DNA from: Frankia sp. QA3
GTDB taxonomy: Bacteria > Actinomycetota > Actinomycetes > Frankiales > Frankiaceae
Assembly: GCF_000262465.1 (NCBI RefSeq)
Contig: NZ_CM001489.1
Location: 2,538,597 to 2,602,596 of the forward strand
DNA: 64,000 bases
Reading direction: 5' to 3'
Positions within the stretch are counted from its first letter, which is position 1. Every line of letters begins with the position of its first letter. Positions 59,926 through 64,000 of the stretch are shown here, in pieces. Under the pieces are notes generated by a model. The model made no database searches. It saw nothing but the letters and a program-made list of their open reading frames with translations, and was not told the origin of the DNA. A program made the translations under genes and the position numbers.

Positions 59926-61427
59926 GCTGGACCGCCCGTCGGCGCGGTCGCGTAAGCGGCGACCGCCTGTTCCCCGTCGAGCCGGCGCAGCCGGCAGCCG
60001 AACGACTCGGCACCGCGCAGCAGCTCGTCATGGGCGGGGCCGAGCAGGCGCGGGATGGCGGAGATCCGGACGAGGCAGCGCAGGTCCGTACCGTCGGGCC
60101 GGGGGCGGATGGTCAGCGCGAGATGCACCACCGCGGCCGCTGTCCGCAGCAGCAGATCGAGCAGCGGACCGACATCCTCCGGTTCCGGCCAGTCCTCCAG
60201 CCAGAAGGACGCGTGCGTGAGCTTCGCGGACGACCAAGCCCACCACCGCTCGCCTGGCCCGTCTTCCCGGCCCGGTCCGTCGGTCGGCCTCGGCAGCCGA
60301 CCGGGCGCCGCCTCGGCGCCGCCGGCCTCGTGGGGTGCGCCGGCCTCGTCGGGTGCGCCGGCCGCGTCGGGTGCGTCGGCCGCGTCGGCCGGGAGATCCA
60401 GGCACCGTCCGAGCGTTTCGAGCACGCCCTGCTCGTCGAGCGGGACGCAGGGCGAGCCCGCCCGGTTCAGGATTCGGCACGCGCGACGCATCGTGGTGGC
60501 AAGCGCCCGGGGGAGGTCACTCTCCGCGTTGCCGGGATCCACTCCGGTCAGGGTCATGGCGGCTGCTTCCACCCGCACTGCCAACCACATGTCGGTGGAA
60601 GCCGGGACGACGTCGCCGATCCGTTCCATGAGCTCCTGGTAGGACGCGCCCGCGAGGTGACCTGGTCCGACCGCGCCGGGCAGGGACTGCTCGGCGCGGA
60701 TCACGAGCTGCATCCCGAGCCCTGGCAGTCCTGCCTCGGTCAGGAGCGTGGTGAGCTCGGCGAGGGGCAGCCCGACGCCGCCGCTGCCGGTCCCACCCGG
60801 GTCGGGAGTGATCGCGGCAACAGCGAACCAGCCGCCGCCGTCGCGGCAGACTCCGATCGACGCGCCGTCGGGCATCGTCACCGGCTCGATCGCCAGGTCC
60901 GGAACAATCTGGTGCAGGGCTCGCAGCCTCGGATCGTTCGTGGCCAGCCGGCCGCTCGTCGCCCGGCGACGCAGGTCGTGGCCACGGACCAGAGCGTCTG
61001 TCCACCACTGGCCATGGCGTCGCCAGCAGGCCGCGGTGGCCCCACCGATGCCGAGCGAGGCTCCGGCCAGCCGGATCAACGACGGGTGGAGGAAAAAGAA
61101 AACGAGCAGGAGGACCGCACCCTCCACGACGAGCACTCGGGTCACGGTCAGGTGCCCCACCCGGCCGGGCTGCCGGCGGGGCCGTATCCGGCTCGTGTCC
61201 TGGGGCCGTCGCCGCGGCCATGTCCGGAAGCTCGGCACCGTCGGTGAGCGGCGATGGGGCGCCGCCGATGAACCCTGCGACGCATGCCGTGAACGGGCGT
61301 CGGTCCGCTCTTGCCGGTCGGTCCGCTCTTGCCGGTTCGGAAAGTCCCCCGTCGCACGCTCGCTCAGGGACCTTCCGCGAGACCGGTTCGTAGAGCGCGG
61401 TGGTCCGCCCATAGTGCCGTGCGACAT
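59922..61427 (-). CDS. eccE: Type VII secretion protein EccE
   Basis: 501 residues from the ATG at 61427. An Arg-rich N-terminus of about 95 residues is followed by one or two TM helices (VLVVEGAVLLLVFFFLHPSL) and a soluble domain with TDMWLAVRVEAAAMTLTGVD and SSAKLTHASFWLEDWPE, the EccE pattern. Low-complexity segments (PDEAGAPHEAGG and RTDRQERTD) are insertions of short repeats. EccE borders the ESX membrane complex. ATG at 61427 is chosen over the longer open frame because the upstream part has no support. Confidence 0.82.
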   Translation of the reverse strand: MSHGTMGGPPRSTNRSRGRSLSERATGDFPNRQERTDRQERTDARSRHASQGSSAAPHRRSPTVPSFRTWPRRRPQDTSRIRPRRQPGRVGHLTVTRVLVVEGAVLLLVFFFLHPSLIRLAGASLGIGGATAACWRRHGQWWTDALVRGHDLRRRATSGRLATNDPRLRALHQIVPDLAIEPVTMPDGASIGVCRDGGGWFAVAAITPDPGGTGSGGVGLPLAELTTLLTEAGLPGLGMQLVIRAEQSLPGAVGPGHLAGASYQELMERIGDVVPASTDMWLAVRVEAAAMTLTGVDPGNAESDLPRALATTMRRACRILNRAGSPCVPLDEQGVLETLGRCLDLPADAADAPDAAGAPDEAGAPHEAGGAEAAPGRLPRPTDGPGREDGPGERWWAWSSAKLTHASFWLEDWPEPEDVGPLLDLLLRTAAAVVHLALTIRPRPDGTDLRCLVRISAIPRLLGPAHDELLRGAESFGCRLRRLDGEQAVAAYATAPTGGPA

Positions 61428-61664
61428 GATGGTTGTTTCCCCCGTGGCGTCCGCCGCTCGCGGCGCGAACTTCAAACATCGTAGTCCGCCGGGTGGTGCC
61501 CTGATGCGCGCTGCCGGCTTTTCCGTGGGTGACGGGGCTGTCGCGTTGCGCGCAGTCACGGCATGGCATGCCCACCGAGCGGCTGATCAGACCGCCCAGG
61601 CGAATTCGGCGAAGGCAGCCGACACCCGCAGCCGCGCGCGCCCTCCACGCCGAGCTCCTAGTGG

Positions 61665-61785
61665 CCGCGACGGATGTTTCTGGGCAAGTCCACCACCGCC
61701 CGCCTGGCCGTCGACGCGCTGAGCGCGGCCGGACTGCCTGCCCGTCCACGCCACCTGCCAGCCCTTCCGCTCCGCGCTAGTACTG
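61665..61785 (+). pseudogene. P-loop kinase fragment
   Basis: A plus-strand frame reads FLGKSTTARLAVDALSAAGL and PARPRHLPALP, the beginning of a P-loop kinase (thymidylate-kinase-like GKST then helix), with the first glycines of the P-loop altered. No start and no rest of the protein. The gap 61428-61804 otherwise holds nothing I recognise. Confidence 0.4.
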
Positions 61786-61808
61786 AGTCGAAAATGACTC
61801 AGTACTAG
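61777..61808. terminator. Perfect 13-bp inverted repeat (hairpin)
   Basis: CTAGTACTGAGTC (61777-61789) and its exact inverse (61796-61808) flank a 6-base loop (GAAAAT). It lies over the stop codon of the SDR gene. It can fold into a stable hairpin but has no T-run. It could be a factor-dependent terminator or a protein-binding/recombination site; its low GC is unusual here. Confidence 0.45.
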
Positions 61809-62607
61809 GCGGTGTAGCCGCCGTCGACGGCAAACTGCGCCCCGGTGATCCATCGCCCGCCCTCGCCCGCGAGGTGGGCGACGGTGGCGGCGACATCCGC
61901 GCCGGTGCCGTACCTGCCCAACGCGGTCGCCGCCCGGTTGCCCGCCGCCGGGGGACTGTCTGCGGGGTTCGTGACGGTGTCGACCGGACCCGGGTGGACG
62001 AGGTTGACGGTGATCCCTCGACCGCCCAGGTCACGCGCGAGTCCCTTGGTGAGGCCGACCAGGGCCGACTTGCTCATGGCGAAGAGGGTCATGCCGGCGG
62101 CTGGTACCCGCTCCACCAGGCACGTCCCGATGCTGATGATGCGTCCGCCGTCCCGCATGTGCGGCACGGCGGCCTGCGCGGAGAAGAACGCCGCTCGCGC
62201 GTGGACGGCCAAGGTCCGATCGAACTCGGTTACCGTCACCTCCTCGATCGGGCCGTGGGGAAGACCCCCGCGTTGTTCACCAGGATGTCGAGCCGACCGA
62301 ACTCGGCCACGGTCTGCTCGACGGCGGCCACCACGGCCGCCGGGTCAGCACTGTCGGCCTGGATGATCAGGCCGCGCGCGGCTGCCTTGATCCCGTTCGC
62401 GACGTCCCGCGCCTGGTCATAGGCCCTGAGATAGGTCAGGGCCACGTCGGCGCCTTCCGCCGCCAGCCGGGTGACGACGGCGGCGCCGATGTCGCGGTTT
62501 CCGCCGGTCACCAGCGCGACCTTGCCCACCAGTCCCCCGCTAACGCCGCCTGCACGCCGACCCTCGTAGGTTCCCGGCTCGATCTGGTCCTTGCCGCTAT
62601 GCGTCAT
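61805..62607 (-). pseudogene. SDR oxidoreductase with one-base frameshift
   Basis: Two frames together make a short-chain dehydrogenase. Frame 1 from the ATG at 62607 has KVALVTGGNRDIGAAV, the NAD(P) motif TGGxxxxG(A) with Asp instead of Gly, and LDILVNNAGVFP. Then a base is missing from the C-run, and frame 2 carries on with EEVTVTEFDRTLAVHARAAF, SIGTC, AMSKSALVGLTKGL (the YxxxK motif is changed: FxxxK) and HPGPVDTVTNP. The full reading would be 267 residues, normal for the family. The loss of the catalytic Tyr suggests a real pseudogene or a changed enzyme. Divergent from the LysR gene. Confidence 0.65.
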
Positions 62608-62730
62608 GGCGTCAACGTAGGAGCAGCGGACCGATATCGTCCAAGACTAGGATCTGCCCATGTCATAAGCAGGAGGAATGAACGGCGCTCCACGGTCGTC
62701 GCCTGTGAACACTCGATGTTGGAGGTGCAC

Positions 62731-63450
62731 GTGAACATCGAGCTTCGCCATCTACGGGCCTTTGTCGCGGTGGCCGAGGAACTGCATTTCACCCGCGCGG
62801 CAGAGCGGCTGCACGTGGCCCAGCCTGCGCTGTCCCAGCAGATCAAGCAGTTGGAGTCGGCCGTCGGCGCCACCTTGCTGGTCCGGGGGCCCGGCGGCAC
62901 GGCGCTCAACGACGCCGGGCGGGCCTTCCTCCCCGAGGCACGACGGACCCTGGCTCAGGCTGAGGCGGCAGTGGCGGCGGCGCGACGAGCCCACCGGGGC
63001 GAGATCGGCCGGCTCCGGGTCGGCGACGCGCCCACCGCCTCGTCGCAGGCGTTCCTACCGGTGCTGGCCGCCTACCAGCGAGGCCATCCGCAGGTCGAGC
63101 TCAGCCTGCGGGAGCTGCCGCCCGGCGACCCGTCTGACCTGCTGCGCTCCGGCATCATCGATCTTGCCTTCGCCGCCCGGATCGGTCCGTTCGGCGACCG
63201 GGACGACGTCGCCGTAGCCGAGATCGCCGACGAGCCGTTCGTCGTAGCGGTGCCGGCGGACCATCGACTTGGTCGCCGCCGGCCTGGCTGTCGCGCTGGT
63301 GCCTGCCTCCACCCGGGTGCTGCGCGCCGCGGACGTCCGCTACCTTGCGATGGCCGACGGCGGGCCACACATCATCTCGCTCGCCGCCTGGCGCTCACGC
63401 GACGAGACGCCGGTACTGTGCCGACTCCTCGACACACTGAGGACCTGGCC
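62731..63450 (+). pseudogene. LysR-family regulator with internal deletion
   Basis: The GTG at 62731 with GGAGG ahead starts a classical LysR HTH: IELRHLRAFVAVAEELHFTR and AAERLHVAQPALSQQIKQLE. The co-inducer domain begins (RLRVGDAPTASSQAF, LPPGDPSDLLRSG) but after FVVAVPADH it jumps into a different frame at LVAAGLAVALVPASTRVL, missing about 110 residues. The real C-terminus (LCRLLDTLRT) is present in that second frame and then runs on into an IS5 fragment. Divergent from the SDR gene, a common LysR-target arrangement. Confidence 0.7.
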
Positions 63451-63489
63451 CACAGGCCGGGTACCCAGGTTCGTCAGGGGCGGGCGCCC

Positions 63490-63694
63490 TGTCAGCCACG
63501 ACGCCGACCTCTACGCCGACCTCTACAAGGAACGGAACACCGCGGAACGTCTGATCAACAAGCTGAAGGCCTGGCGAGGCATCGCCACCCGTTATGACAA
63601 GACCCCAGGCAGCTACCTCGCAGGCCTCCACCTCCGCACCTCAATGATCCAGATCGATGATCTGGATCAAGGAGCTCACGCGCACCACCCTTGA
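63490..63694 (+). pseudogene. IS5-family transposase C-terminal fragment
   Basis: The frame reads YKERNTAERLINKLKAWRGI and ATRYDKTPGSYLAGLHL, the typical C-terminus of IS5-type transposases (E-x-R-N-T-x-E-R-x-I-N-K-L-K). No N-terminal part. The reading frame is fused to the LysR remnant. Its end lies near 63694, where an IS630-type gene on the other strand begins. Confidence 0.75.
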
Positions 63695-63714
63695 TCACAA
63701 CCAAATACGCGCCC

Positions 63715-64000
63715 TGGCGTCCTGAGTCGTTAATTCGCCGGCAGTAGGCGGCGAGGGTGGTCAGGATCTCGTCGGCGGTCTTCGTCCAGATGAACGGTTT
63801 CGGGTCCTTGTTCCCCACGCTGATCCACCGGCGGATGTCGGCTTCGAGCTCGACGACGAAGCGGTGCGTGGAGCGGCGGAGTTTGCGGTCGGTCAGTTCG
63901 GCGAACCAGCGTTCGACCAGGTTCATCCGGGACGCAGAGGTCGGGGTGCGGTGCAGGTGGAACCGCGAGTGGCGCAGCAGCCAGTTCTTCACCGCCGGGG
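63715..64000 (-). mobile_element. IS630-family transposase, C-terminal part, runs off the window
   Basis: The minus strand reads HSRFHLHRTPTSASRMNLVE and then RWFAELTDRKLRRSTHRFVV, PKPFIWTKTADEILTTLAAY and CRRINDSG. This is the end of an IS630-type transposase with the last catalytic Glu in NLVERWF. The 5' part lies beyond the window, so whether it is intact cannot be told. The original stop would be expected just after INDSG, at about 63720-63730; the frame now stays open to 63555. Confidence 0.75.

Overview
The window is very GC-rich DNA (mostly 70% or more by eye) with dense, overlapping genes, frequent GTG/TTG starts, many ATGA/GTGA translational couplings and a complete type VII secretion (ESX-like) locus. 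This points to a filamentous actinobacterium. The mix of gene families and the load of decayed insertion sequences look Frankia-like, but that is inference; I cannot run a comparison.

Region by region. (1) 1-4.0 kb: an APH-type phosphotransferase, an enterochelin-esterase-like hydrolase, and IS5 and IS630 remnants. (2) 4.0-19.5 kb: a TetR regulator followed by a roughly 14 kb run of plus-strand genes. It holds two pairs of Opp/Dpp-type permeases, two solute-binding lipoproteins, one pair of ATPases, a zinc-type MDR dehydrogenase and two unusual proteins that each carry three SnoaL-like (NTF2-fold) domains. It looks like an uptake-plus-catabolism operon. (3) 19.5-33.4 kb: an accessory region. 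It has a STAND-like NTPase/TPR gene paired with a small two-helix membrane protein, a DUF2637 gene near a tRNA-3'-end-like sequence, a LuxR regulator, a secreted small protein, a GT2 glycosyltransferase, a divergent TetR / oxidoreductase-MFS cassette with paired operators, and a junkyard of gene fragments. Two of these fragments are copies of pieces of the LuxR and glycosyltransferase genes a few kb upstream. (4) 33.4-37.5 kb: an M13 peptidase, then what seems to be a decayed CATRA/TPR conflict module. (5) 37.7-61.4 kb: the type VII secretion locus. It contains eccB, eccC, eccD, eccE, an EccA-like AAA protein with a beta-helix N-terminus, two WXG100 substrates, a 1469-residue WXG100-headed polymorphic toxin with a nuclease C-terminus and a SUKH-type immunity candidate, a YbaB protein, an SseB-like protein and Pro-rich WXG-like proteins. 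No mycosin protease is present. (6) 61.4-64 kb: decay. It has a frameshifted SDR gene, a LysR gene with an internal deletion, and IS5 and IS630 transposase pieces.

How parts work together. The ABC operon would import a small organic substrate via two binding proteins and one ATPase pair, with the SnoaL-like and MDR proteins acting on it. The ESX genes would export the WXG100 pair and the nuclease toxin, with the SUKH protein protecting the producer.
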